From Ryuthela nishihirai (lineage: Eukaryota; Arthropoda; Arachnida; Araneae; Heptathelidae): a stretch of DNA of 64,000 nucleotides. The translations under genes and the position numbers were made by a program. This document shows, one piece after another, positions 55,028 to 64,000 of this stretch. Under the pieces are notes generated by a model. That model had not been told where the DNA came from, ran no database searches, and saw only the letters and a program-made list of their open reading frames with translations. The stretch lies in the NCBI GenBank assembly GCA_038380435.1, contig JAWZYU010000017.1, positions 20,521,283 to 20,585,282 on the forward strand, in the 5' to 3' direction. Position 1 is the first letter of the stretch; each line of letters begins with the position of its first letter.

Positions 55028-55452
55028 ATAGTTTATAATTACCTAATATCGAAATGATCATTCATGACATATTTTATTTAATATTATTATACAGCTAAAT
55101 CTTTATGATTAAATATCAATGTATGTGCACAGTTGCAATGAGTATTCAAAGTATAACTGACTTACCGAAATAGTAGATTCTTATTCAGATAACATAAAAA
55201 TTATCTTCAAAACTGTATTACTTCTAAAATATGCATTTAATGGGGAAATGCAACTGATGATAGATTTCACCAAATCAGTTTCAAACTCGATTTTTAACAA
55301 TATTCATTCATTATTTAAGGATTTATAGTGGTTCAAATATTTTACACGAGAAATGCATCATGAAAATTTCCTCAGAAATAAAAAATAATTTCAAACCATT
55401 AAACAAAATATGTCATGAATGATCATTTTAATATTAGGTAATTATAAACTAT
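55028..55452. repeat. Inner inverted repeat within the 1.1-kb element
   Basis: ATAGTTTATAATTACCTAAT, ATGATCATTCATGACATATT pairs with the reverse complement at 55392-55452. Arms of about 55 bp, spacer about 310 bp. Confidence 0.8.
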
Positions 55453-55510
55453 TTTTTAGCTTAGCCACTTGCCGCCTTGCGAGCGAAACCAAAATTGGCC
55501 TCCAGCGAAC

Positions 55511-55544
55511 GATCGGCGTTTAGCGACTACAGTAGTCGCCGATC
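55511..55544. repeat. CpG-rich palindrome
   Basis: GATCGGCG...CGCCGATC enclosing GCGACTACAGTAGTCGC. It lies in a GC-richer stretch (55460-55600) unlike the flanks. Confidence 0.7.
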
Positions 55545-56099
55545 TCGGTATGCCTGCACGGGAAGCGGAGGATTACGCCCGTCACGATCGAAGTTTGCCG
55601 AATGCATATTTTATGATATTAACAAAACTAAACCTAATCGTAAACGATTAATGACTACTAACTTAAATGTAGCTATCATACATCTACATATTTACTAATC
55701 GATATATCACATAAATTAACATTAAAATACCGAAGCAATAGTCAGAAGTATATATTATAGAACGCTGTAAGCCTAATGCACGTTCTCGGTCGAATTCTTT
55801 CAATCCATTTTTTTTTTTCATTTAATTGGATCAGCCTGGAATTTAAACACTGTGCAGTTGTTCCTATAGTTGTTTAGACAATTCGCAACTGAATATCTTC
55901 CGATAATAATTGTTTTTTATATACTAATGATTCGAAAAACTGCGGAGAACACGGCGGCTGCATTGACTATAACATTGTCACGTGAACAGATGGTACAAAA
56001 ATAGGGGCTCTATCCGTGGCCAACGCAGCTCCTCGCCATTCCGCAAACGGGCGTAGCCTTCACACTTAAACGTGCGGTCTGTAACATTCAACTAAGCTC

Positions 56100-57520
56100 A
56101 TTGGTTCTCGCTGCAAGTAACCTGGAACTTACCACATTCATAAACTTGCTCACAACTTAATTATGACTGGTCATACCCTCACTTTCCATTGGATTCCCTC
56201 CCACTGCAACATTCCCCATAATGACACTGCTGACCAACTTGCCAAACAAGCCCTTACACTTCCCACACCTAATTACCACACTTTCACACCTTGTACCCAA
56301 CATATTAAATCCCATAAAAACAACTTTCACAACACATGGGCAGAATCATGGGCCCAACACACCAGCATCAAAAACACTTTCAGAGCTACAGTAACAAACA
56401 CTCCCAATGAAATTTTTTTTCACTACTTACCCAGACACTCACAAACCTCCATACAGACTCCGTACGGGCAGAACTAACCTTAATAGAGATCTTTTCCTCA
56501 TCAACAAGGCCCCCTCAGCACTCTGCCCCAACTGCCAGGTGATTGAAGACATCCCTCACTTTCTTCTACACTGTTCACTCTTCACTACACAAAGAAATAA
56601 CTTCTATCACCAACTTGCAAAACTTGGAGTCCACACATACAACATCCAAACTATTCTCAATCCCTCCCACAAACACAAACAGGCCCATTTTTCTGCCCTT
56701 GCTTCCTACATTCACCTTTCCGGCAAATCTATTTAGCCCTTCCCCCTCCTGGCCATCTGCTTTGTTGTACTTTGTTTTTTTTTTTAAGATCCATTTGGAC
56801 AAACATCAAGATCCAGGAGCCAAAAAGATCCTTTGGACAAAAAAGATCCATCTAAGGACAAAAAAGATGCTCTTTGGACACCTGACTTGCTGATCTTATT
56901 CTCACCTCTTCCAAAAAAATATATACACATGTTCATAAAAAAAATATATGTTCATAATTATATATATTCAAAAAAAAAAAAAATTATTATACTTACTACT
57001 GATATTATATTATTTTTCTTTCTGAGTTACCCTTTGTCTGCTATCTAATTCCTTCCACAGTATACCCACATATTACACCTGTTTTTTATTCATACTACAT
57101 ATTTTTCATACTCCACCACTCACACACCTCACTGCCCCTTTGCCTTTCCACCCCACTTTCTTTTTATTTCCCATTTTGCTGAACACCCATCTCCCACTCA
57201 CCTCCATTTTACTGACACAATACCCACCTTTACCCCATTTCCTCACTTTCTTATTCATTTTGCTACTTTTCCTAATGATTTTAGTAAGGTCCTTGGTCTG
57301 GCCTTTCTTCACCCTACCCCTATGCTTAGTTTTCTCTGCACTACGGTGCACGTGGTTTTGCTTTGTTCCCAAATGTTAATTTCCCCTTCTCCTCCTATTT
57401 TTTCCTGATTATTCCCTCATTACTTTGGGACTGCCACCTCCCCCCCTTCCCCCTACCCACCAAGATTCACCCCTTGGGCAAGCCCTGCCTGAGGAGGTTG
57501 AAACTTGGTTTATTTTGATT
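56100..57520 (+). pseudogene. RNase H and 3' end of a C-rich non-LTR retrotransposon
   Basis: The first ORF (56163-56477) carries an RNase H C-terminal motif, FHWIPSHCNIPHNDTADQLA, as in I- and related-clade LINEs. The second, shifted by one frame (to 56736), carries ALCPNCQVIEDIPHFLLHC, the usual CCHC-like tail motif. A long pyrimidine-rich 3' UTR follows, with GATCC-containing short repeats near 56790-56880, to about CTGCCTGAGGAGGTTGAAAC. The whole block is strongly C-over-G biased on plus, in contrast to the intron around it. The reverse transcriptase is missing, so the copy is 5'-truncated. Confidence 0.75.
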
Positions 57521-58020
57521 TTTATTATTTTTATGGAAAAAAAAAATTTTTTTTACAATTAAAAAAAAAAAATATTTTTTTATTAACTTTGTCCCCCATT
57601 GCTGAACCTTTTGGTTCTCTCCTTGTTGCCCTCTCCTTACTCCACCTGCCCCCTCCTCCCCCCTCCCTTTTGCAACCCCAAATTATTTCTCTCCTATGAG
57701 ATGGAAATTTTTTTTTGTTGTTGCTAATTTTTTAATTTTTTTTTGTTTTTTTCTTTCTTCCTCCCCTGAAAGCCCACACTGAACACACGCTCTTTTGACC
57801 TGTTTCTGGGAGATTGTGAACACTCTTTCCTCTCCACCTCTTTTCATTGGACCTGAGTCACTACAGCCCATCATTGTTGCCTTTCCCTCTCTCATCAAAA
57901 GGCGGCCTGTGGCCAAACGCCTTCGCCAAAATGTAAGTACACTGTGCTACGCTAGCTTCTGTCTTGCATTCCATTCAGCCTCCTCTGACGACCCTTGCAT
58001 ATGGACCAGATGATCCTAAT
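57521..58020 (+). other. Pyrimidine-rich sequence, possible further LINE 3' UTR
   Basis: The same C-over-G bias and A/T runs continue. An ORF (57795-58013) has VAFPSLIKRRPVAKRLRQN before a donor-like GTAAGT near 57933. This may be a second LINE-tail copy or an unrelated element; I do not recognise it. Confidence 0.3.
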
Positions 58021-59478
58021 TCCACTGGAATGTGGTACAAAGTGGTCCAGATATGATGGAATAGGTTTATGTTTAAGCGTGCTTTGTTGTCTATGCGAGA
58101 TCTACCGCTCTTTCTGACACTTCTTTCACTCTATAGTAAACATTATGTCCAGCAAAAAATGTTGACTCTTTCTTAAACGGTTAATATCACTTGCCTTGGG
58201 ATATAATATATAATATCGCACTAAATGGGTCGCGAGATTTTAATGATAGAAAAAGATTAGGCGATTTTCATAATTTAATCCTTAATGTTCAAGAGGCTGA
58301 CACTGTTACAAAATCTCTTTTGTGTATGACAACAGCTGCCGAATTTAAAGAGATTTTGGCTATTGTTTTTTGTTGTTTATCAAAAAAGGTTTTGGCAATT
58401 TAGAACAAAGGACAAGAAATTGTGTAAATCAATTTCTACAGCTGAAAGATTGGTGCTAACAAATAAGATGCATTTAGAATTGTTCTTAGCTCGTTTTCCG
58501 AAATAGCTAAACGTTTTTACTTTGTGGTCTATTTGTAGACGGTCAACTGTTTTTGTTTGTAGAAGTAAATTAAAAATTCCTTTTGGTTTGACAAGATTGG
58601 TGAGTTATTACGATCTCAATTAGGCACTTTTTCAAATCTCCCAAAAGTTTTAGTGGCGTTATCTAATAAACGTTGAAATTTTTGAAAACTGCAAAATTTT
58701 AAATGAATATGAATATAGGCTGGAAATTTTGGTGGTGGAATATGAATACCACGAGATTTGCATTGATAACAATGAGTTGATTATTGGGGGGGGGGGGGGA
58801 TTTTTTGCTTTAAAAGATAATTGGAAAAAATTGTTCAACAATTACTGATGAAATAAGATTCACGTTTTCAAATCCCTAGTATTTTTTGTAAAATTCCCAT
58901 GAATTTGCATTTTTTCACGATTTCACAAAATGTTCATGTTTTTTTCCTTAAATTCTGTGATTCCAGAGTATTTTCATTTTCATATTTTTATTAAAAATTT
59001 GATGAGTCGCAGACAGTAATAGTCAGATTCCGATCCACATACGTTGTTCGAAAGTCCTCGTATATCAGCACATAAAGTCTACAACGAAATAAACGATTTG
59101 GCAGAAAATTTTCTCATTAAAAGCCAAGAATGAGATCACACACTTGCAAAAAATACACAATTTTCGTTCACGTTCGAAAAAAATTGGACAGATATTTCTA
59201 TACCATCGAATTCGGTTGGCCCAATCTTTCCTAAAATTGCTGCATAAGAAGAAGATAAGTATTAATTTACTGCGATCTCTTTCCAAATATTGTGATGTTC
59301 TGCGATATGATCGCCGGAGTTATAAAAAAGGCAATTTTTCTATAGTTTTATGTTCTTTCTGATTCATTCTTGCTTATTAATATGTAAGGTGGGAGTTGAA
59401 TGTAAATAAAGCCAATGGTTTAAAATATGTTATTCTTTTTAAACAGTTATGTGAATGCAACTATCATTACCTTGTTTA
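58021..59478. other. AT-rich intronic sequence, nothing recognised
   Basis: A G run lies near 58785-58799. The ORF at 58191-58403 has no domain I know. Confidence 0.4.
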
Positions 59479-59682
59479 TGCATGTGTCATAGATGTGTAA
59501 TTTTTATGATTTAAGAACTTAAATGATGCGCAAATTTCGGCATTTTCAGTGCGACTCCTCCGTGAATTTGACCTTTTTTATGCATGTGTCATAGATGTGT
59601 AATTTTTATGATTTGAGAACTTAAATGATGCGCAAATTTCGGCATTTTCAGTACGACTCCTCCGTGAATTTGGCCTTTTTTA
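59479..59682 (+). repeat. Tandem duplication, two 102-bp units
   Basis: Units 59479-59580 and 59581-59682 both start TGCATGTGTCATAGATGTGT and include ATGATGCGCAAATTTCGGCA and GACTCCTCCGTGAATTTG. They differ at only a few positions. The second ends 264 bp before the host exon. Confidence 0.92.
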
Positions 59683-59946
59683 CTCGTGAAAAATATATAG
59701 CCCTAGGTTACCACCAATCACCTCTCACACCTCCGTGACGAATAGTTGCATTAGGAGAAAAGTTTACCATTTCGTTTTCTCGTGTTTTTTTAAATAAATT
59801 TAGTTTCAATTTGCTGCAAACGAGATATTTTCAAAGATCTTCATTTCAGTTGTGTTAGGTATAACCTCAGGTTTCCCTGAGAATTTTTCTGCGCTCTTTA
59901 TTTTAATGAGTATGAACCTTGAAGTTTTTTTTTTACAACTTTGCAG
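59683..59946. other. Sequence between the tandem duplication and the host exon
   Basis: Ends in a T-rich tract and acaactttgcag acceptor. No other feature. Confidence 0.5.
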
Positions 59947-60197
59947 TGAAAGGTATCAGGAAACAGGGAAAGAACATGGTCATCGGGATTACAGTCCAGA
60001 GCATGGAAAATGTATAAGGCGGAGGCAACGTCATCGGACCAGCAATTCTTCTGAGAATTCCCAGAGCATTGACTCAAATTACCACTCCCACAGTTCAAGT
60101 TTGAGACATCGTCGCTGGAAGGATCGCGCAGACCGTATCCGTAGAAAAGAACGCAGTGGGAGACACCGAAGGTCTCGCAGTCCTAGCTCACGGGTTG
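59947..60197 (+). CDS. Second coding exon of the probable CLK/Doa-family kinase (RS-like tail)
   Basis: The first base completes the split AGT codon from the exon ending at 497. It encodes ERYQETGKEHGHRDYSPEHG, then RRRQRHRTSNSSENSQS, NYHSHSSSLRHRRWKDRA and RRKERSGRHRRSRSPSSR: Arg, Ser and His rich, as in the regulatory N-terminus of CLK kinases, which is autophosphorylated and binds SR proteins. The end is not certain. Donor GTGATA after 60197 would leave V plus one base, and a following AA/AG would give the VE of the SVEDD motif that precedes CLK kinase domains; GTTGGT after 60193 is the alternative. The open frame continuing upstream to 59852 is intron. Confidence 0.62.
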
Positions 60198-61479
60198 GTG
60201 ATAATTTTAAATGTCTTACTGACATCTATAATTTAAATAAATTGATATACATGTATAACACAGTGTAATAAATTGAGATACATGTATAACACAGTGTAAT
60301 AAATTGTGATATAGACTTTGATTTTAAGACCATACTGCTATGGTGATTAATCTAACATTCTATTAAACAAAGGTAAATCTTTAAAAAAAATATTTTGTAT
60401 ATTTCAAATGTCAACAGAATGGTGCTAAAGCAACGGGGACTAAAAATGTTAACAGAATGATGCTAAGGCAACTGGGACTCAAGAGAAAGTATTCCTTATT
60501 TTGAATTGCAAACGGTTAGCATACTTTTAATGTAAGTGTTTTGAGACATTACAAGTGAAGTTTGATCAGTTATGAAGAGTAAATATTAAGCCTTTTTTAT
60601 ATATAAGAATTTTCACTTTTGATTAAATTCTTATTTTTGCAGTTTAAATTCTATATTCCGAAACAATATTGGTTCCAAAAAAAAAATATGGATGTCATCT
60701 TCATTTGAGATAGACCAATACTTATTACCAGTCTGACTGCACCTGCCTCTCATCTAATAATCTAATGCTGAAATATATCTTGATGTTGTTTTATTGCTAG
60801 CATTAATTTTGTACACCAATATGTAAAGAAGAAAAAAACTTCATATTGGCAAAATATAATGCATTATCTAGTACGTTTTTTTTTGCATTCACCAAATTGG
60901 TGGATTGTGAGATGAATATTTGATATATCTGAATCATGTCATTGCACACCTTAAATAATTTTCTGCTGATTTCACTGATTACAAAAATAATTTTTTCAGC
61001 TGTTGCAATATATATATTAATAGCAATCCTAGCAATCGAACTATGGTAAGGATTGTAAGTAATGATAATTTTGGAAGAACTGAAGATATTGGAATTGCAT
61101 TGAGAACTGGGCATTGCATTTAACCAGCAATACTGCATCAATTGTCATTTCATATTCTCTAAGTTGTTAACAGTCATTTATTTGTGTATTTAGAGTTAGT
61201 AGAATAAAAAAGAAATATATTGTTTTGAAAATTATGGGCCAATTTTATTTTTGTCAATGGAAAGTTAAATTTGAAGTTCCATTACTTTTAAAATAATTTT
61301 TTTTTGAAACACGAGACTGAAAATAAGTTAAAAATTTCAGGCAAAGCTATCGAAACTCATCCATGTTGTTTTCCATAAACTTGGTAACATTTATTAATTT
61401 TGGAACTGGTGTACTTCTGTTTTTATCGTTTTGCTTTTTACTTGTCATTTATCGTTTGTTCCTTTTAACTTGTCAAAAC
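60198..61479. other. AT-rich sequence downstream of the exon, nothing recognised
   Basis: A 35-bp direct repeat (AAATTGAKATACATGTATAAC with ACAGTGTAAT) lies at 60237-60303, and an ATGTYAACAGAATGRTGCTA pair near 60408-60460. I find no SVEDD-type exon or kinase motif. Confidence 0.4.
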
Positions 61480-61605
61480 CGTTGTTCCACTATATCTCCC
61501 TAACTCGGAGTTGTAACTTGTTATACATCAAATGAAAGCTTATGACACAGGAGCGTACTAGGCCAAATAAAAAAAATTGCTACCATCCTTTTCCTCGCAA
61601 AGAGG
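61480..61605 (-). repeat. Dispersed, reversed copy of the GCCTATGAC repeat unit
   Basis: The minus strand has GTGTCATAAGCTTTCATTTG, TAACAAGTTACAACTC, AGGGAGATATAGTGGAACAA and CGGTTTTGACA. This follows the units at 15410-15640 and 16960-17080. Confidence 0.65.
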
Positions 61606-61663
61606 TAATTTCGTAAAACTTATTCTATTCTCTCTGGGACATGGTAGCTCATCTTAATGAATT

Positions 61664-62035
61664 ATTATACACTGATGCTCAAAATTAAAGGATGATGTTT
61701 ATGAAAAGGTATATAAAAGGATCACATGAAATGTGACATGTTAAATTTGCATATAGAGTTCCTATAAAATGGCCCATGGCTGTGGTTGCCACTCAATTTA
61801 CATTCCAGCTTTCCAAATCTCGGAGATGACCATTCAAGACACATTCAGCCATCTGTCTACATTGGCTTGAGACTGGCCAGCCTCCATATATCCAATAGCA
61901 TGGACTGTAGTCATCTAAACAGTGTTTCTCAAACTGTCTGGTGTGGCAGACAGGTAGGAAAATGCTTCTGAGATCCATTGGCTGTACATGCATCTGGAGC
62001 TTCCGGTCATATGTTGCCTGAAGAAACATGGGATG
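61664..62035. mobile_element. Possible Tc1-like transposon fragment
   Basis: Begins TATACACTGATGCTCAAAAT with TAAAGGATGA, like a Tc1-type end next to TA. Short ORFs on both strands follow. The matching right end and a transposase motif were not found. Confidence 0.35.
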
Positions 62036-62156
62036 TCATGCACATGATGTTTTCCTCACGCCACACAACATTACATCTGGAGTGTTAGAATGTATGAACT
62101 GTGGTAGTATGGCATATCAATATTATGCTTCTGAAAACTTATTTCTTTCCTGGCAG

Positions 62157-62207
62157 CTTGCCAGGCTCGTAATCTGCAGTTTCCAGATTCAAATCCCAGG
62201 TCAAGTG
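62157..62207 (+). mobile_element. SINE1 head fragment
   Basis: GCCAGGCTCGTAATCTGCAG, TTTCCAGATTCAAATCCCAG: anticodon arm to B box only. Confidence 0.65.
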
Positions 62208-64000
62208 ATACATATGTGTAACTCGTGGGCAAATATTAAACAGTGCACAGACATGTTATTGCCTTTAGTATTGGCAATTCATTTTGCATGTCAGGAGTTT
62301 CTGAAGTGTTTCACTGAAAATTTACATATTCACCCTAAGATATATAAAAGTAACTCAGAAGTGTCATGAACTGAATCACTTTTCATGATGGGCACATGAT
62401 TTTTTCATGTGAGTGCTGGAAAAGATTCTGCTGATCCACTGTTATATTAAATATTTTCCTTTTAAATATTTCTCCTAAATATTTCATTAGAGGTATAAAT
62501 TATTCATGTTAAAAAAAATTATTGCAATTCTTACGATAAAGTATGAGTGTACTTTCTGTCTCTTTCAAAGCTCATTTCTTAATTGTTCTCAACAGATTAA
62601 ACATTTTGTTGATTGGCAAATTTGAGATGAGCAGAGTGATTCAAAAGTAGTAAGGGTTGCATAGACCGATATTTCACTCGTATTCTTGGGATTTTTTAGT
62701 TTCAAAAACATCTGGTGGTAAAATATATATTCTCTGTTAAAGAAAGGAGGATATTAATTTTATTTAATTAGATGTTTGCTTTAAACCTGGGTATTAGATG
62801 GCTTAATTTTGTTAGTGAAGTTCGAGAATGTGGTTATCAGTCAGTATTGAGCAGAACCTTATGGTGAGTAGATTGGTATGTAACTAAAGTTAGCATAAAA
62901 ATCTGATACCAATTTCTACCCACTGTAAATGTTGCTAAATTTTTCCTATCAGAAAAGTTGCCATGAAAGGAAAAAGAGATATTTTCTCTACTTTTGTGCA
63001 CTTTTAATGTGAGCATTGTTGTGTAGTTTAAATTTTTTGTATTTTATGCATTGTTAAGAAATGTCAAAAAAAAAGGTAAAATTAGGGTAAGAAATTTTTT
63101 TAAAAGTGCATGTAATGTTCATAATTTTTCTAAACATTTGTTGGAAATTATCCCGTTTTTTTCTCTTTAAAACCCGTAGGTGAAATGTAAAATGGCCGTT
63201 AAAATATTTTTGCTAATACACTAGACCTTCCATGTATGCGAAGGTAAGGTTGCGTTCTCGAGAAACCTCACGCACATTAAATTCGCTCAGTGCTTAAGAA
63301 ACAATAGAAAATAAGGGGTTAAGTTCCAGGATCGCTTATAATTACATCTATATATTTTTAGTAAGCTAATTATTTACGTAAATTACATTTTTTTTAATTT
63401 ATGTAATTTACGTAAATATAATAAAAAAGGTTTACAAAAAATGAGTTTACTATATTTTTGTAAAAGGTACATACAATACAAATCGAAAAATTTTGAAGAA
63501 TTTTGAAAAATAATTACATAGACTTTTTCATAATCTATCCATCTCCAAAGGGCATGCTATTCTTTGAAGTTCTTGGCTGAGAAACACTGCTGGATCTACT
63601 GAAGAACTCCATAAGAGTTGACTTCGAGCATTTTTCCTCATCTCAGCCAACATAAGGTTATATGGGACTATTGCATCATTGACATTTCTTTTCATGAACA
63701 ATCCACGTTTATAATTGGCATCAAAATTCTGCGAAACTCGATGCTATCATCAAACATCTTTAGCGATTTCTGTAAATTAGGAATTGTTAGTAAGTTCACA
63801 GGTGCAAAAATCTTCATTCAATCTTCAAATTACAATGCAACTTATACTTTTTCTGAAAAAAAAAAAAAACCCTTTAAGTGAGCAAATTTTTTACTAAAAA
63901 TGTTTTCTAAATCATTTTGAATCAGTCAGGAAGATTCAAATTCGAGATGTGGTAATCAATTAATCAACCACAGGTGCTGGCTCATCCTCGTTATTCTCCT
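62208..64000. other. AT-rich sequence to the window end, nothing firmly recognised
   Basis: A segment at 63225-63340 (CTAGACCTTCCATGTATGCG, GTTGCGTTCTCGAGAAACC) resembles the end of a MITE but lacks a partner. The plus ORF at 63618-63881 is not recognised. No kinase exon found. Confidence 0.4.

Larger units (their letters stand above)
54894..56009. mobile_element. 1.1-kb element with about 115-bp terminal inverted repeats
   Basis: The left arm (to about 55010) has TTTTTGTACCATCTGTTCAC, TTATAGTCAATGCAGCCGCC and GCAGTTTTTCGAATCATTAG; the right arm (55893-56009) is its reverse complement with small indels. CTATCCG at 54887-54893 and 56010-56016 is a candidate target duplication of 7-8 bp, which would fit hAT- or P-type elements. 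No transposase is encoded; the ORFs at 55469-55698 are short. An inner inverted pair lies at 55028-55082 and 55392-55452. Confidence 0.75.
498..59946 (+). other. Inferred 59.4-kb intron packed with transposable elements
   Basis: The interval is bounded by donor AAG|gtaaaa at 497/498 and by a strong acceptor, a long T tract then acaactttgcag, at 59946/59947. Splicing restores an AGT serine codon across the junction. Every coding segment recognised inside derives from mobile elements. Small extra exons in the same phase cannot be excluded from sequence alone. The intron model depends on both exons belonging to one gene. Confidence 0.5.

Noticed and set aside
59852..59946. Upstream extension of the ORF over the second host exon
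   Set aside because: A T-rich tract and strong acceptor at 59946 show this is intron. The RS-rich composition starts only after it.
5091..62207. tRNA-like A and B boxes that could suggest tRNA genes
   Set aside because: All lie at the heads of SINE copies with shared non-tRNA bodies, and none folds into a complete tRNA with a matched acceptor stem by inspection.

Overview
This is an AT-rich stretch of animal nuclear DNA, very probably arthropod and possibly chelicerate. I infer this from the spliced RS-domain gene, the Jockey- and RTE-type non-LTR retrotransposons, the Tc1-like and P-element-like transposons and several tRNA-derived SINE families. No prokaryotic gene organisation is present. 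The only host-gene sequence I can support is two plus-strand exons of one gene, at 343-497 and 59947 to about 60197. Both encode Arg/Ser/His-rich peptide resembling the N-terminal RS-like tail of CLK/Doa (LAMMER) kinases, and they join in phase. On this reading almost the whole window is one intron of about 59.4 kb filled with mobile elements; the kinase domain would lie beyond 64000.

The centrepiece is a three-level nest at 23235-28832. An old SINE was hit by a Tc1-like transposon (23276-28614), and that transposon was hit by an LTR retrotransposon (24377-28515). The two 642-bp LTRs read as identical, so the last insertion is young. The retrotransposon has a tRNA-Leu-type primer-binding site and a polypurine tract. 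In place of the usual gag-pol it carries one open reading frame of 972 codons: a coiled-coil gag-like N-terminus, unrecognised sequence, about 230 residues of thymidine phosphorylase, then the C-terminal part of a Gypsy-type integrase. Protease, reverse transcriptase, RNase H and the integrase catalytic core are absent. It looks like a retroelement that transduced a cellular nucleoside-metabolism gene and moved with proteins supplied in trans. Several thymidine phosphorylase active-site residues are changed although the frame is open.

Layout, left to right: RTE 3' end (1-118); host exon (343-497); SINE2 copies and plain intron; an LTR candidate (6942-8133); a P-element-like transposase relic on minus (8592-10130); a diverged tandem repeat (10938-11690); an RTE/Jockey chimeric ORF and an antisense Jockey ORF1 split by a SINE (11706-15060); fold-back elements and a diverged tandem array (15400-17100); a nested SINE cluster (17168-19259); plain intron; the three-level nest; a mariner-like MITE (30477-30874) and a transposon with 161-bp inverted repeats (30976-32248); a three-unit tandem repeat (33640-34620); further SINEs, an RTE fragment and a second Tc1-like element (41940-43424); a SINE cluster (44166-46083); a decayed, nearly full-length RTE on minus (48005-51700); a mariner-type transposase relic (52470-53110); a 1.1-kb inverted-repeat element (54894-56009); a C-rich LINE 3' part with RNase H (56100-57520); a 102-bp tandem duplication; the second host exon; and AT-rich sequence to the end.

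SINE1 has a tRNA-Met-like head and is about 385 bp. SINE2 has a Ser/Leu-like tRNA head and is about 200 bp. SINE3 is a weaker, two-copy family. All comparisons were made by eye; no database was searched.
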